63,043 nt of DNA from CAIKOD01 sp035543455 (GTDB lineage: Archaea; Halobacteriota; Methanomicrobia; Methanomicrobiales; Methanospirillaceae). This document shows positions 1-8,575 of the stretch, in pieces. How positions within the stretch are numbered: position 1 is the stretch's first letter; each line of letters begins with the position of its first letter. The DNA is taken from assembly GCA_035543455.1 (NCBI GenBank), contig DATKKE010000008.1:1-63043 (forward strand). The letters are read 5' to 3'. Both the position numbers and the translations under genes were made by a program. The notes below the pieces were generated by a model that saw only the letters and a list, made by a program, of their open reading frames with translations, was not told the DNA's origin and did no database searches.

Positions 1-43
1 TCATCCTCTGAATTTCCTTTTTTTTCGTCGTCCTTAGTAAGGA

Positions 44-51
44 CTATATCT
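44..51 (+). promoter_or_regulatory. TATA box for tRNA-Ala(CGC)
   Basis: An archaeal TATA-like element (ctatatct) is centred about 29 bases upstream of the first base of the tRNA. This is the expected distance for a transcript starting a few bases before the mature 5' end. It is called from sequence and spacing only. Confidence 0.45.
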
Positions 52-76
52 CAAAAAGTCAGAGGTTGTACCTCGC

Positions 77-148
77 GGGCTCGTAGATCAGGGGCAGATC
101 GTTACGTTCGCAACGTAAAGGCCGCGGGTTCAAATCCCGCCAAGTCCA
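77..148 (+). tRNA. tRNA-Ala (anticodon CGC)
   Basis: A full cloverleaf can be drawn. The acceptor stem is 77-83/141-147, with the G3:U70 pair that is the alanine identity element. The anticodon stem is 102-106/114-118 around the loop TTCGCAA (anticodon CGC at 109-111), and the T arm is 124-140 with TTCAAAT. The discriminator is A148 and CCA is not encoded. One acceptor position (base 6 C against base 67 A) is mismatched, unlike the second copy at 336. It decodes GCG. Confidence 0.93.
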
Positions 149-292
149 CATTTCAATGGTCTCCTTTCGCATATTTCATACGGCAGATCATTTTTTTGTT
201 TAGGGATTAAAAATTCACGAATTTCTCACCGTGGATGCAATCAGGGTGGAATGGGTGACAAAAAATCGGGCAATTAATCGACAATCAGCAAG

Positions 293-300
293 AGATATAA
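293..300 (+). promoter_or_regulatory. Possible TATA box for tRNA-Ala(TGC)
   Basis: The A/T-rich motif gatataag lies about 38 bases before the tRNA 5' end. This would give a leader of roughly 10-12 bases. A weaker alternative (tagtata, about 317-323) is too close to the gene. Called from spacing alone. The rest of 149-335 shows no gene. Confidence 0.3.
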
Positions 301-335
301 GTCAATACATGAAACTAGTATAGCGCAATTTCTGC

Positions 336-407
336 GGGCTCGTAGATCAGGGGTAGATCGTCACGTTTGCAACGTGAAGGCCACGGGTTCAAATCCCGTC
401 GAGTCCA
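336..407 (+). tRNA. tRNA-Ala (anticodon TGC)
   Basis: The cloverleaf has acceptor stem 336-342/400-406 with the alanine G3:U70 wobble, anticodon loop TTTGCAA at 366-372 (anticodon TGC, 368-370), a TTCAAAT T loop and discriminator A407. It is nearly identical to the tRNA at 77-148, so the two look like a tandem duplication that diverged in the wobble base to read GCA/GCN and GCG. No encoded CCA. The 175 bases after it, up to the DedA gene, hold nothing I can support. Confidence 0.95.
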
Positions 408-582
408 TAACCTTTCATATCATTCTCTCATTTTTGATTCGAAATTTAATATCCAGATTAATCAGGTACAAAGACGCTCAAGGGGCTCCGCCCTGCCGTC
501 GTGATGTCAAGGGATATGATACAAAGGGAACAAGGGATTATCCGTTTTCCTTTTGCCCTGCATCCATTTCCCCAGGCGAAAT

Positions 583-1227
583 TTATGTCCCCTTGTTTTT
601 CCTGGCCGATCGTATTATGTTAATGATGATCGATCCGATACCCAGCAGGGAAAGCCCGATGATAACCAATATAACCAGACTGAAGTTTTCCTGGACGATC
701 GGAAGGTTTCCAAAGAAATATCCTCCCAGGGTAAAGGCTGCAACCCACAAAATTGCCCCTGCAATATTATACAGCATAAATTGGTGAAAGTTCATCTGGC
801 CGATCCCCGCAAAAAACGGTGCAAAGCTACGGACAAATGGGATGAACCGCGCGATAACGATGGTAAACCCACCATATTTGTCAAAAAATGAGCGTGTCTT
901 GTCGACATGTTCCTTTCTTATAAGACTCCATTTGTGAATAAGAATCTCATGGCCCAGGAACCGGCCGATTGCATAATTGACCACACCTCCGACGATTGCA
1001 GCAACTATCAGAAAAATGAGGAGCAATTCCAGGTTAAGCAACCGGGTTCCGGCAAGTGCTCCTGCAATGAAGAGGAGAGAATCACCCGGCAGATAAGGAA
1101 AAATTACAAGAGCCGATTCGAGAAAGATCAGGACAAACAGAAAAACATAGGTCCAGATCCCGTATGTTGCAATTATCTCTGGGAGATAATGATCAAAGTG
1201 GAGGATGAGGTCGACGAAAGGGATCAT
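583..1227 (-). CDS. DedA / SNARE-associated (VTT domain) membrane protein
   Basis: This 214-residue integral membrane protein belongs to the DedA family, which is implicated in lipid scrambling or proton-coupled membrane homeostasis. Family motifs are visible: FPYLPGDSLLF at about 43-53, and the arginine-rich segment ARFIPFVRSFAPFFAG at about 126-141 with its two characteristic arginines. Hydrophobic segments lie near 25-60, 65-90, 135-165 and 180-205. Length fits the family. It is a lone leftward gene between the tRNAs and the aldolase gene, so context adds no functional clue. The family assignment is firm; the substrate is not known. Confidence 0.85.
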   Translation of the reverse strand: MIPFVDLILHFDHYLPEIIATYGIWTYVFLFVLIFLESALVIFPYLPGDSLLFIAGALAGTRLLNLELLLIFLIVAAIVGGVVNYAIGRFLGHEILIHKWSLIRKEHVDKTRSFFDKYGGFTIVIARFIPFVRSFAPFFAGIGQMNFHQFMLYNIAGAILWVAAFTLGGYFFGNLPIVQENFSLVILVIIGLSLLGIGSIIINIIRSARKNKGT

Positions 1228-1348
1228 GTATTATCAATACTGCGACGGGATCCTATATAGGTATCAATCATTGAAAGGTTGTTCGATCAGGTCACCACCT
1301 TTTTTTTGATAATTCCATCCTATCGGCTGCCCGATCGTAGTCTAACAA

Positions 1349-1882
1349 TCAATGAAGGTTCGTAAGGAACATCAGCACGGTGCATGCATGTTCTCCGAGC
1401 GATGTGAAAAGATATGCTTCATCAAGGGATTTACCCGCCGCGAACGTCCCGTGTCCCGATGCGATGGCCAGTTTCGAAAGACGCAATGCATCAGAAACTG
1501 TTAATGCGAGCTCATCAGAGCCAGGCTTTCCCAGGACTACAGGTATTACCGGGCAGAGGAGTTCGCCCTCGCTGTCGCGGGGGATGATCTCGTCGAGAAC
1601 GAGTGATAACGCGACTGCATGGGCAGGATGGGCATGGACTATTGCATGATGGCGGGTTTTCTTATAAATCTCCCTGTGGACACGGTATTCGCTGGACGCC
1701 TCAGGAGGGACTGCTCCTTCGAGCGGGACAAAAACCAGGTCTCCGGGGTCGTCGAGATACGAACCGGTCCGGGTAATGAGAAAACCATCCCCCGAACGGG
1801 TGCTCATATTCCCAAAGTTCCCGCCGACAAGCCCTTCAGAAAAAAGTCTCTTTCCTATTCGCCTGAATTCTTCAGAATACAT
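1349..1882 (-). CDS. Class II aldolase/adducin family protein (FucA-like)
   Basis: This 177-residue protein fits the zinc-dependent class II aldolase fold. Candidate metal ligands are H83 and H85 (the HAHPAH motif) and H144 (SGHGTF), with E65 as the catalytic acid in SSEYRVH. The family includes fuculose-1-phosphate aldolase. In methanogens, homologues have been linked to making lactaldehyde or dihydroxyacetone phosphate, and hence to coenzyme F420 side chains. That link is family knowledge and is not shown here. The gene is shorter than bacterial FucA (about 215). Its start overlaps the end of the downstream-lying glycosylase gene (1855-2490) by 28 bases, which suggests a co-transcribed leftward group with npdG. 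Confidence 0.75.
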   Translation of the reverse strand: MYSEEFRRIGKRLFSEGLVGGNFGNMSTRSGDGFLITRTGSYLDDPGDLVFVPLEGAVPPEASSEYRVHREIYKKTRHHAIVHAHPAHAVALSLVLDEIIPRDSEGELLCPVIPVVLGKPGSDELALTVSDALRLSKLAIASGHGTFAAGKSLDEAYLFTSLGEHACTVLMFLTNLH

Positions 1883-2490
1883 TCCTCACACCTGTTTTTC
1901 CCGCAAAATTCTTTCGCATACTCCACAATATGAGCATGGGTCTGCCGATATGCCGAATTGTCTTCGGGAAGGACATGTTCAAAGAGGTCTTTTAGTTCCT
2001 CACCTTTCGCTACGATCCCCAGGCATATACAAATCCTGCGTGTATAGGCATCGATAACGAAACTGGTACGGTTAAATCCATAACACAGGATGCTGTCCGC
2101 CGTTTCCGCGCCGATTCCATATACCCCAAGGAGACCCCTGCGAAGTTCCTGAGTCGGGCGGGGATTCATGCCCTGAATCCCGCCGTACTGTTCCGTGATA
2201 TGTTGCGCAAGCTCTTTCAGCCGTTTCGTTTTGACCCGGTAAAATCCTGTGCACCGGATGGCATCCTCGATATTCACCGGCTCGGCACCGTGTAATGCTG
2301 AAAGAGTACACATGTTACGTTCTTTTAAAGCCAGGAGTGCCTGCTCCACATTTTCCCAGCGGGTCTGCTGGGTGAGGACCGCTCCGATCAGCACTTCATC
2401 GGTGTCCCCCGGCCACCATGGTATCTTCCCATAGTGGCTGGAGAGGACCCTTACTATTCTTTCACACTTAGACGAACCTGATGCCGACAT
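1855..2490 (-). CDS. Endonuclease III-related HhH-GPD DNA glycosylase
   Basis: This 211-residue base-excision repair protein has the HhH-GPD fold. QQTRWENVE (41-49) matches the family's Gln/Thr-rich motif, the helix-hairpin-helix is GVYGIGAETADSILC (122-136), and the catalytic aspartate is D147 in VIDAY. At the position of the Nth catalytic lysine there is E129 (GIGAETA). The C-terminal cysteines are only C196, C201 and C204, not the C-X6-C-X2-C-X5-C of 4Fe-4S glycosylases. This pattern suggests a monofunctional glycosylase of the MagIII/alkylbase type, not a true Nth lyase. The start overlaps the npdG stop by 23 bases, so translational coupling is likely. Confidence 0.75.
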   Translation of the reverse strand: MSASGSSKCERIVRVLSSHYGKIPWWPGDTDEVLIGAVLTQQTRWENVEQALLALKERNMCTLSALHGAEPVNIEDAIRCTGFYRVKTKRLKELAQHITEQYGGIQGMNPRPTQELRRGLLGVYGIGAETADSILCYGFNRTSFVIDAYTRRICICLGIVAKGEELKDLFEHVLPEDNSAYRQTHAHIVEYAKEFCGKNRCEECILKNSGE

Positions 2491-3115
2491 CCTTCATCTT
2501 GTTATATCGTGCGATGTTGAGAAGCAGCGGCGTCAGGCTCTCGACCATTGCTGAAACTGCCAGCGGCCCCGCATCGTAAGCCCTGATTTTCGAAATGCCG
2601 TTCGCCAGGTCGATGATAATGCGTTTTGCCTCCTGGTCATCGCTGCAGACAGGGACTGCGACCTCTATCTCTTCGTCGATTGCTTTCCATCGGTTTGCAG
2701 CAATCGTATTGAATGCCGTGACGACCCGTGCTCCTGGAAGGAGTTTTTTCACGAGAAGTGCTGCGGACCCTTCAGGCGGGGGAACAAACGTAAAAAAATC
2801 CCTTTTTTCCATCGGGTTCACCGGCGATACCACAATTTTTCCCTCAAAGCCGGTCATGCCTTTCAGAGTATTTTCAAGATGGGCAAAGGGGACTGCCAGG
2901 ATTATTATATCGGCGCCGGTAATTGCGTCCTGGTTACAGACTCCCCTGCAGCTGCATGAAAGACCCCGGTCTTTCAGTAGATCAATGGTGCACTTACTCG
3001 TGACAACTGCTTTTTCAGCTTCACGCGAGCCAAGTACTACATCATGGAGAGGAGAAAGTCGCCGGGACATCCCCTCTCCGATATCTCCGGTTCCTCCGAT
3101 TATCCCGATTCTCAT
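2468..3115 (-). CDS. npdG: F420H2:NADP oxidoreductase
   Basis: NADPH-dependent F420 reductase, 215 residues, transfers hydride between reduced coenzyme F420 and NADP in the cytoplasm and supplies NADPH for biosynthesis. The N-terminus has the dinucleotide-binding glycine motif IGIIGGTGDIGEG (3-15) followed by the family's LGSREAEKA segment that selects NADP phosphate. Full length matches the family. It sits in a leftward series with thioredoxin (18 bases upstream) and the glycosylase. It is a good marker for an F420-using methanogen. Confidence 0.9.
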   Translation of the reverse strand: MRIGIIGGTGDIGEGMSRRLSPLHDVVLGSREAEKAVVTSKCTIDLLKDRGLSCSCRGVCNQDAITGADIIILAVPFAHLENTLKGMTGFEGKIVVSPVNPMEKRDFFTFVPPPEGSAALLVKKLLPGARVVTAFNTIAANRWKAIDEEIEVAVPVCSDDQEAKRIIIDLANGISKIRAYDAGPLAVSAMVESLTPLLLNIARYNKMKDVGIRFV

Positions 3116-3133
3116 CTGGCGCCTTCCGGTTAT

Positions 3134-3406
3134 TCAGGTGATTAATGGCATTAACACGGACTCAAGCGTTTCCGCGCTTGTAACCCCTTCAAACGTCCTG
3201 ATCACTTTGCCATCTTTCTCGATAATGAGGGTCGGGACCACCTGGATACCATATTTCCGGGCAAGGTCCATATGCTGGTCGACATCGATCTCCCTCAGTT
3301 CTATGATATCACCCATTTTCTTTTTCAGTTCCTCAATTATGGGGCCCTGCCTTTTACACGGTCCGCACCATTCGGCAGAAAAGTCCATTAAAACCGGCTT
3401 CGTCAT
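3134..3406 (-). CDS. trx: Thioredoxin
   Basis: This is a small 90-residue thiol-disulfide oxidoreductase. The active site CGPC is at 14-17 in EWCGPCKRQ, and the cis-proline region QVVPTLII lies at about 55-62. It is slightly shorter than bacterial TrxA (about 105), as many archaeal thioredoxins are. It is followed at 18 bases by npdG, so a shared transcript and a link with NADPH/F420 redox supply are plausible. The reductase partner is not obvious here; the flavin disulfide reductase at 58954 is distant. Confidence 0.88.
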   Translation of the reverse strand: MTKPVLMDFSAEWCGPCKRQGPIIEELKKKMGDIIELREIDVDQHMDLARKYGIQVVPTLIIEKDGKVIRTFEGVTSAETLESVLMPLIT

Positions 3407-3519
3407 TGTCTGTTACCTTCATCAGATGTCGTGAAATGCGCAGATAAAGGTTGTTATAGTTGTAATGGTTAAAAAAAATTAAAGGTAAAGTCACCGGGTT
3501 TTTTCTGTTCGTAAAAAAT

Positions 3520-4980
3520 TTACTGTGGTTTGGAGAGGATCGCCATGATAATCCGGCCATATGCCGGTCTTGTTATCGTCACCCCGATGAGTACACCGAG
3601 GATCGTGATTATTGCAAACCCTCTCAGTGTCGAGAGATCCATCAACGCAAGTGGCAGCATGGCAATAATTACCGTGGCTGCCGAGGCAACGATAATGCTA
3701 AGCGCCCTGGAGAGCCGTTTCTGGTAAATATTCGGCGACGGTACTTTTCCTTCGTGAAGGATTTCATCGGTGATGATGACCAGCTGGTCGATCCCGGTCC
3801 CTAGTACAGCAATAAGACCTGCAATGGTTGCAAGGTCGAGCTGGATCGTATAAACGGAGATGCCAAGCAGAATGATAATCTCAGAGGCGTTTATCAAAAC
3901 CATGGGCAATACAATCGCAGGTTCCCGGTACCGGTAGAATATAACGAGACCAACCGTTATCAATGCAAGAATGCCCGCGAGGAGTGCCATATTCTTGAAG
4001 TGATCTCCCAATACCGCGGATACCGATCCCGACCCCGCAATACCGACGTCCACCGGCAATGCACCTGCCCGCAGGTGGATCTCAAGGTTATTCGCAGCAG
4101 TAAGTCCGTTGTTCCCGGTCCCCGTCGATGCGAACAGGGACTTTACCTGCTGGTTCTGGAGGTTCCCGGCAAGTTCGGGGGACAGGGGTGCGCTGTATAC
4201 CGTCTGGTTATCAAGGAGCATCAGGACATTATGATTCTCGGGATCCGTGGTAGCACCATATTTTATTGCTGCCTGCTGGAATGCGGCTGCCCCGGCATCG
4301 TTTAAATTAAAGGCGACGCCCCACTTTCCGCTTCCGGGTGGCTCCTGGCTTGGGTTGCCGACTCCCGTAATCGTATCGCCGAACACGACATGTTCGGTCT
4401 GATTGCCCGTCGATACGATGCGTATCTCAAATTTCCCCTGACGTCCAACGATATTCTGTGCCTCGGCCATGGAGACACCGGCAAGCTCCACGCGTATATA
4501 CCGGGTGACGCCGTCCAGTCCTGTCAGGGTATTGACCCTGAAATCCCGGGTTCCAAGGCTGTTAATTTTATTATCAAGGATACGTTTGACGTCATCCGCC
4601 GTGGCTTTCGAAACGCCCGGTTGGAACGACGTGATTGTCCCCCCGGCTTGCTGGAAAATGGGCGTCAGTTCAGCCTGCGTATACGGCTTACGTATCTCGA
4701 TTTTGTTATTATCGAGGACCTGGATATCCGCTCCGGTCAGGTTCTTCACGTCGCCGGCAAAATCGGCCACAGGGCGATCGGTCTGGTATCCCACGACCTC
4801 GGATTTAAATTCCAACTGGAGCCAGGCACCCTTCTGGAGGTCGAGACCAAACTGGAGGTTGGTCGTGAGCTGCCCGTTCTCGAAGTGTGGATAGATTGCA
4901 ACAAGAGAGACAACGACAAGAATGATCAGCAGGGCTACCCGCCAGTCTTTAATAAGTTCGATGATCTCTTTTGAATTCAT
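3520..4980 (-). CDS. secD: Protein-export membrane protein SecD
   Basis: This 486-residue RND-type subunit of the SecDF complex uses the ion gradient to assist Sec-dependent export. It has one N-terminal membrane helix (about 13-32), the SecD hallmark FGLDLQKGAWLQL (about 45-57), a large extracytoplasmic domain to about 310, and five C-terminal helices. The start was chosen at 4980 because its ATG forms a 4-base ATGA overlap with the secF stop. A longer frame to 5061 would bury the start in secF. secF-secD order and coupling are usual in archaea. Confidence 0.92.
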   Translation of the reverse strand: MNSKEIIELIKDWRVALLIILVVVSLVAIYPHFENGQLTTNLQFGLDLQKGAWLQLEFKSEVVGYQTDRPVADFAGDVKNLTGADIQVLDNNKIEIRKPYTQAELTPIFQQAGGTITSFQPGVSKATADDVKRILDNKINSLGTRDFRVNTLTGLDGVTRYIRVELAGVSMAEAQNIVGRQGKFEIRIVSTGNQTEHVVFGDTITGVGNPSQEPPGSGKWGVAFNLNDAGAAAFQQAAIKYGATTDPENHNVLMLLDNQTVYSAPLSPELAGNLQNQQVKSLFASTGTGNNGLTAANNLEIHLRAGALPVDVGIAGSGSVSAVLGDHFKNMALLAGILALITVGLVIFYRYREPAIVLPMVLINASEIIILLGISVYTIQLDLATIAGLIAVLGTGIDQLVIITDEILHEGKVPSPNIYQKRLSRALSIIVASAATVIIAMLPLALMDLSTLRGFAIITILGVLIGVTITRPAYGRIIMAILSKPQ

Positions 4981-5885
4981 TTTCCACCCTTCTTTTTCGG
5001 TTCGGTCTTTGCAAGTCCGCCGCCGGTCAGCAGGGCACCACCTTTCTTGGTGATGTACCACTTGATAATTCCAGCGTTGGTAAGCCAGGTATTCAGGATA
5101 TCGAAAACGAGCCCTATCAACAGGACCGTCGCGATCTGGTTGATGGTTTCAACCTGCCCCCACCATGAGACTACCCACATGGCGGCGACTGCTGCAATTG
5201 CAGTGCTGGTCATGATGATACCGGTCCGGAATGCGCCGGCGAGTTTGTCTTCAAGTTTTCCCTGCCGTTTCAGGGTCCTCATGGTAAGCAGGATATCGCT
5301 GTCCACCGAGTACCCGATGAGCATAAGGAGTGCCGCGACTGTGTTGAGCGTCAGCGAAATACCGATCACGTTCATGAAACCCGCTGTCATCACGATATCC
5401 GCAAAAGCGGACAACACTACTGCGACAGAGGGCACAAACGTCCTGAAGGTTATGAAAACGACAATGGCCATCCCGATGAATGAAAAGATCAGGGCCAGGA
5501 CGGCCTGTGACTGGAGGGTTTTACCAAAAGATTCTCCAATCTGGTCGATTTTAGCGTCAGGATACTTGTCGGTAATTTTCTGGGTCAATGACTGGAGCTG
5601 AGCATCAGGCATATTCCCGAACTTGAGGTAATATCCGTTATTGATCCCTGGTTCGATCCCCTCGAGCGGATATCCGGTAAAATAGGCGGATATCTGTTGC
5701 TCTGAATCGGTTGTAAAAACCGTTACTGCAGTCCCACCGGAAAAATCAATCCCCGGATGAACAGGAAGTCCCGTCGTATACATTGAGTAACCGACAGAGA
5801 TCAAGGCAAGTGCGAGGAGGATCAGCGGGATGGTCACCATCTGTTTCGGGGTATAGCGATTTACATCATAGCTGAATAATCCCAT
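4977..5885 (-). CDS. secF: Protein-export membrane protein SecF
   Basis: This 302-residue partner of SecD has membrane helix 1 at about 15-35, the motif PGIDFSGGTAVTVF (about 44-57), a periplasmic-side loop to about 125 and five further helices. It is the first gene of a leftward secF-secD operon. An A/T-rich element (actattta, near 5905-5915) about 25 bases upstream of the ATG is a plausible TATA box, giving a short leader. Length and order match archaeal SecF. Confidence 0.92.
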   Translation of the reverse strand: MGLFSYDVNRYTPKQMVTIPLILLALALISVGYSMYTTGLPVHPGIDFSGGTAVTVFTTDSEQQISAYFTGYPLEGIEPGINNGYYLKFGNMPDAQLQSLTQKITDKYPDAKIDQIGESFGKTLQSQAVLALIFSFIGMAIVVFITFRTFVPSVAVVLSAFADIVMTAGFMNVIGISLTLNTVAALLMLIGYSVDSDILLTMRTLKRQGKLEDKLAGAFRTGIIMTSTAIAAVAAMWVVSWWGQVETINQIATVLLIGLVFDILNTWLTNAGIIKWYITKKGGALLTGGGLAKTEPKKKGGK

Positions 5886-6031
5886 ATCATTATAATTCAG
5901 TCATGAACGGATAAATAGTTCCTCTCACTCAATCTTCCGGATAATTAAAAAAAGGCAGAAATCGCGACCTTTTGGGATTTCTTCAGGTTTTATGCGGGTT
6001 TAACGCGCGACCTTGGAAATAAAATCAAAAG

Positions 6032-6039
6032 AAATATAT
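6032..6039 (+). promoter_or_regulatory. TATA box for the 6064 gene
   Basis: The element aaatatat is centred about 28 bases before the ATG at 6064, implying a near-leaderless transcript. The rest of 5886-6063 is the divergent promoter region shared with secF. Confidence 0.5.
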
Positions 6040-6063
6040 CGACAACGGGGGTAGTGATCACGT

Positions 6064-6378
6064 ATGAGGGCCAAGGCTGAGATCCAGAAGGTAATTGAAA
6101 CACGCCTCAAAAATTATGTTTCAAGAGACAGGACCGGCATAAGGCGCGAAATGATCAGGTTGTTCCTTAAAATCAAGTCGTTTACAATTCAGGACGTTTA
6201 TCGTTACCTTCATAAAAAATTTTCCATCAGTTATCATTCTGTTGCCGCAATGGTCGGTATTGTGGCATCACGTCTCGGTATTCTTCGTGTAAGCCGGAAC
6301 AGGGACGGCACCACAAGTATCTATGAAGTAAAGGAACAATACCAGGATATGGTTACGAGGATTATCGGACCGGTCTGA
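6064..6378 (+). CDS. DUF2551 family winged-helix-like protein
   Basis: This 104-residue protein is of a type I associate with DUF2551, found in methanogens. It is rich in Arg/Lys and helical, with a segment at about 35-75 (IKSFTIQDVYRYLHKKFSI followed by SYHSVAAMVGIV) that reads like a small winged helix, similar in layout to the Fur N-terminus. A DNA-binding role is therefore likely but inferred. It stands 63 bases before the next gene and heads the rightward cluster, so it may be its local regulator. Confidence 0.6.
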   Translation: MRAKAEIQKVIETRLKNYVSRDRTGIRREMIRLFLKIKSFTIQDVYRYLHKKFSISYHSVAAMVGIVASRLGILRVSRNRDGTTSIYEVKEQYQDMVTRIIGPV

Positions 6379-6441
6379 ATATCAAAACTCTAGACAGAAC
6401 CGCCATCCTTTTTATGAGAAACATCCTAACTATTGAAGAAT

Positions 6442-6729
6442 ATGGACTCACATTATGCCGGACAATCGTACCCGGAGCATATTGTCGTCACCGATGAGGT
6501 CATCGATTATATCGACCAGCGGAAATGTGATTTCCGAATATGTACATCCTGCGGTGGTCCGATCCTTCTCCCCGTCTCAATGAAATCACCGAAACCCAAC
6601 GATTTCCAGGTTAAGGCCGGAAATTACACGATTTTTATTTCGGTTCACCAGGTGAGGTACCTTCATGCGATCGATATGGGTATGGTCCCCTTCTATTTCG
6701 AGCATGAGGAATATTCGCGTGGTGTATGA
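6442..6729 (+). CDS. Conserved hypothetical protein upstream of archease
   Basis: This 95-residue protein is not recognised. It contains one CxxC pair (ICTSCGGPI, near 32-40), which may bind a metal as half a zinc ribbon, and no membrane segment. An in-frame TTG at 6433 is an alternative start; I prefer the ATG at 6442. Its stop overlaps the archease start by 4 bases (ATGA), so it is translationally coupled to the archease/RtcB pair and may take part in RNA ligation. That is inferred from position only. Confidence 0.6.
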   Translation: MDSHYAGQSYPEHIVVTDEVIDYIDQRKCDFRICTSCGGPILLPVSMKSPKPNDFQVKAGNYTIFISVHQVRYLHAIDMGMVPFYFEHEEYSRGV

Positions 6730-7133
6730 GTTATATTGAACTTCCCCATACTGCCGACATCAGGATCCGGGTAACCTCGGAAACCCTGGAGGGGCTGTTT
6801 TCTGAAACGGCTGCTGTTATGATGACTATTATGTACGGCAGGGCCGATCCCGGGACTGTGCGGCGTAGCATTTCGATCGAGTCTGACAGTACCGAAAACC
6901 TGTTGATGGACTTTCTTTCAGAAGTCCTGTTTATATCCGAAGTTGATGCTCTCGTGTTTTCATCGGTCGTCGTGTTGTTATCGGGAATGAGGTTAACGGC
7001 CACTCTCCTGGGCGAACCATTCGATCCCGGCAAGCACCGCGGAGGAACGGAAATCAAAGGGGTTTCGTATTCGGGCCTCCGAATTCTTAAAGAGGATACC
7101 GGCTATGTATTGGACATACTCTTTGATGTGTAG
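6726..7133 (+). CDS. Archease (RtcB cofactor)
   Basis: This 135-residue archease activates and turns over RtcB in tRNA splicing and RNA repair. The family start YIELPHTADIRIRV is seen at residues 3-16, including the metal-binding HTAD aspartate; the conserved carboxy-terminal end is LDILFDV. It starts in the stop of the preceding ORF (ATGA overlap) and ends 8 bases before rtcB, the classic gene pair. The window contains an intron-bearing tRNA-Met (17050), a natural substrate of the pathway. Confidence 0.92.
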   Translation: MSYIELPHTADIRIRVTSETLEGLFSETAAVMMTIMYGRADPGTVRRSISIESDSTENLLMDFLSEVLFISEVDALVFSSVVVLLSGMRLTATLLGEPFDPGKHRGGTEIKGVSYSGLRILKEDTGYVLDILFDV

Positions 7134-7141
7134 GTGAGCGG

Positions 7142-8575
7142 ATGATCAGCGGAATATTGCGGGTCGGGGAATACGAGTGGGAAGTCCCGGTGGGGTTCGT
7201 ACCGGGTATGCGTGTTCCCGGTCATTATTTTCTTTCCGATGCTCTCGAAAAAACCCTCGAAGCAGGTGCTGTCCAGCAGCTTGCCAATGTTGCGACACTG
7301 CCGGGGATCCTCAGGTATTCCCTGGCAATGCCTGATATCCACTGGGGGTACGGGTTTCCTATCGGAGGGGTGGCCGCATTCGAGAGGGAGACCGGCGTCG
7401 TTTCACCGGGAGGGGTGGGGTTCGATATCAATTGCGGGGTCCGCCTTCTCGGCACCCCACTTTCTGTTTCGGACCTGACACGACGCCGGGAACTTGTGGA
7501 AACACTCTATAAATCTGTTCCGACTGGCGTTGGTGCAAAAGGAAATATCAGGATTTCCGGCAAAGAACTTGACGGAATGATGACGAAGGGAGCCGGATGG
7601 GCTGTTTCTTCGGGATATGGTATGCCCGAAGACATGGAACGATGCGAGGAGCATGGCAATATGGTACAGGCAGATGCCGGGGCCGTCTCGATGAAGGCGA
7701 AACAGAGGGGAACGCCCCAGGGAGGCACGCTGGGAGCGGGGAACCATTTCCTCGAGATACAGGCCGTAAAGGAGATCTACGATCCCGGAGCGGCTGGGGT
7801 ATTTGGATTAAAACCAGGTCAGGTGGTTGTCATGATCCACTGCGGTTCACGGGGCCTTGGACATCAGACCTGCACGGATCATTTAAAAATTCTCGAGAGT
7901 GCGGTAAAAAAATACCATATCCCTGTTCCCGATCGCCAGCTGGCATGTGCTCCTGTTGAATCTCCGGAGGGAAAGGCCTATTTTTCCGCGATGGCTGCTG
8001 CCGCGAATTACGCATGGGCCAACCGCCAGATGATCATGCACACCGTCCGCAAGGTGTTTGAGAAGATGTACGGGATCGAATATGAAAGCATGCACCATAT
8101 CTATGACGTCGCGCACAACGTGGCAAAAATGGAGGAACATATCGTTGACGGCAGGAAGGTATCGGCATGTGTCCACCGGAAAGGTGCGACCCGCGCTTTC
8201 GGCCCCGGTCATCCTGACCTTGCAGCCCGGTTTGCCGCGACGGGACAACCCGTAATCATACCGGGAAGCATGGGGACGTCATCATACCTTCTCAGAGGAA
8301 CGGCGACAGCGATGGAACGCACGTTCGGATCGACATGCCATGGCGCGGGACGGGTCCTGTCCCGGTCTGCCGCAAAAAAGAACATCAGCGGTACGGGCGT
8401 TAAGAATAATCTTGCCAGGGAAGGTATTATTGTCTGTGCGCCAAACGACGCCTCAATCGCGGAGGAAGCACCGGATGCCTACAAACCGAGCAGCGAGGTC
8501 GTCAGGGTGGTGGATGCCGTCGGGTTATCCCGTCTTGTTGCCCGGTTCGAGCCGCTGGGGGTGATCAAAGGTTGA
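7142..8575 (+). CDS. rtcB: RNA-splicing ligase RtcB
   Basis: This 477-residue Mn/GTP-dependent RNA ligase joins 2',3'-cyclic phosphate and 5'-OH ends, as in archaeal tRNA exon ligation. Visible motifs are MPDIHWGYGFPIGG (about 63-76), GGVGFDINCGVR (90-101, with Asp95 and Cys98 as metal ligands), HCGSRGLGHQ (about 231) and STCHGAGR near residue 400, whose His is the guanylylation site. It has full family length without an intein. The stop overlaps the TTG start of the next gene. Confidence 0.95.
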   Translation: MISGILRVGEYEWEVPVGFVPGMRVPGHYFLSDALEKTLEAGAVQQLANVATLPGILRYSLAMPDIHWGYGFPIGGVAAFERETGVVSPGGVGFDINCGVRLLGTPLSVSDLTRRRELVETLYKSVPTGVGAKGNIRISGKELDGMMTKGAGWAVSSGYGMPEDMERCEEHGNMVQADAGAVSMKAKQRGTPQGGTLGAGNHFLEIQAVKEIYDPGAAGVFGLKPGQVVVMIHCGSRGLGHQTCTDHLKILESAVKKYHIPVPDRQLACAPVESPEGKAYFSAMAAAANYAWANRQMIMHTVRKVFEKMYGIEYESMHHIYDVAHNVAKMEEHIVDGRKVSACVHRKGATRAFGPGHPDLAARFAATGQPVIIPGSMGTSSYLLRGTATAMERTFGSTCHGAGRVLSRSAAKKNISGTGVKNNLAREGIIVCAPNDASIAEEAPDAYKPSSEVVRVVDAVGLSRLVARFEPLGVIKG

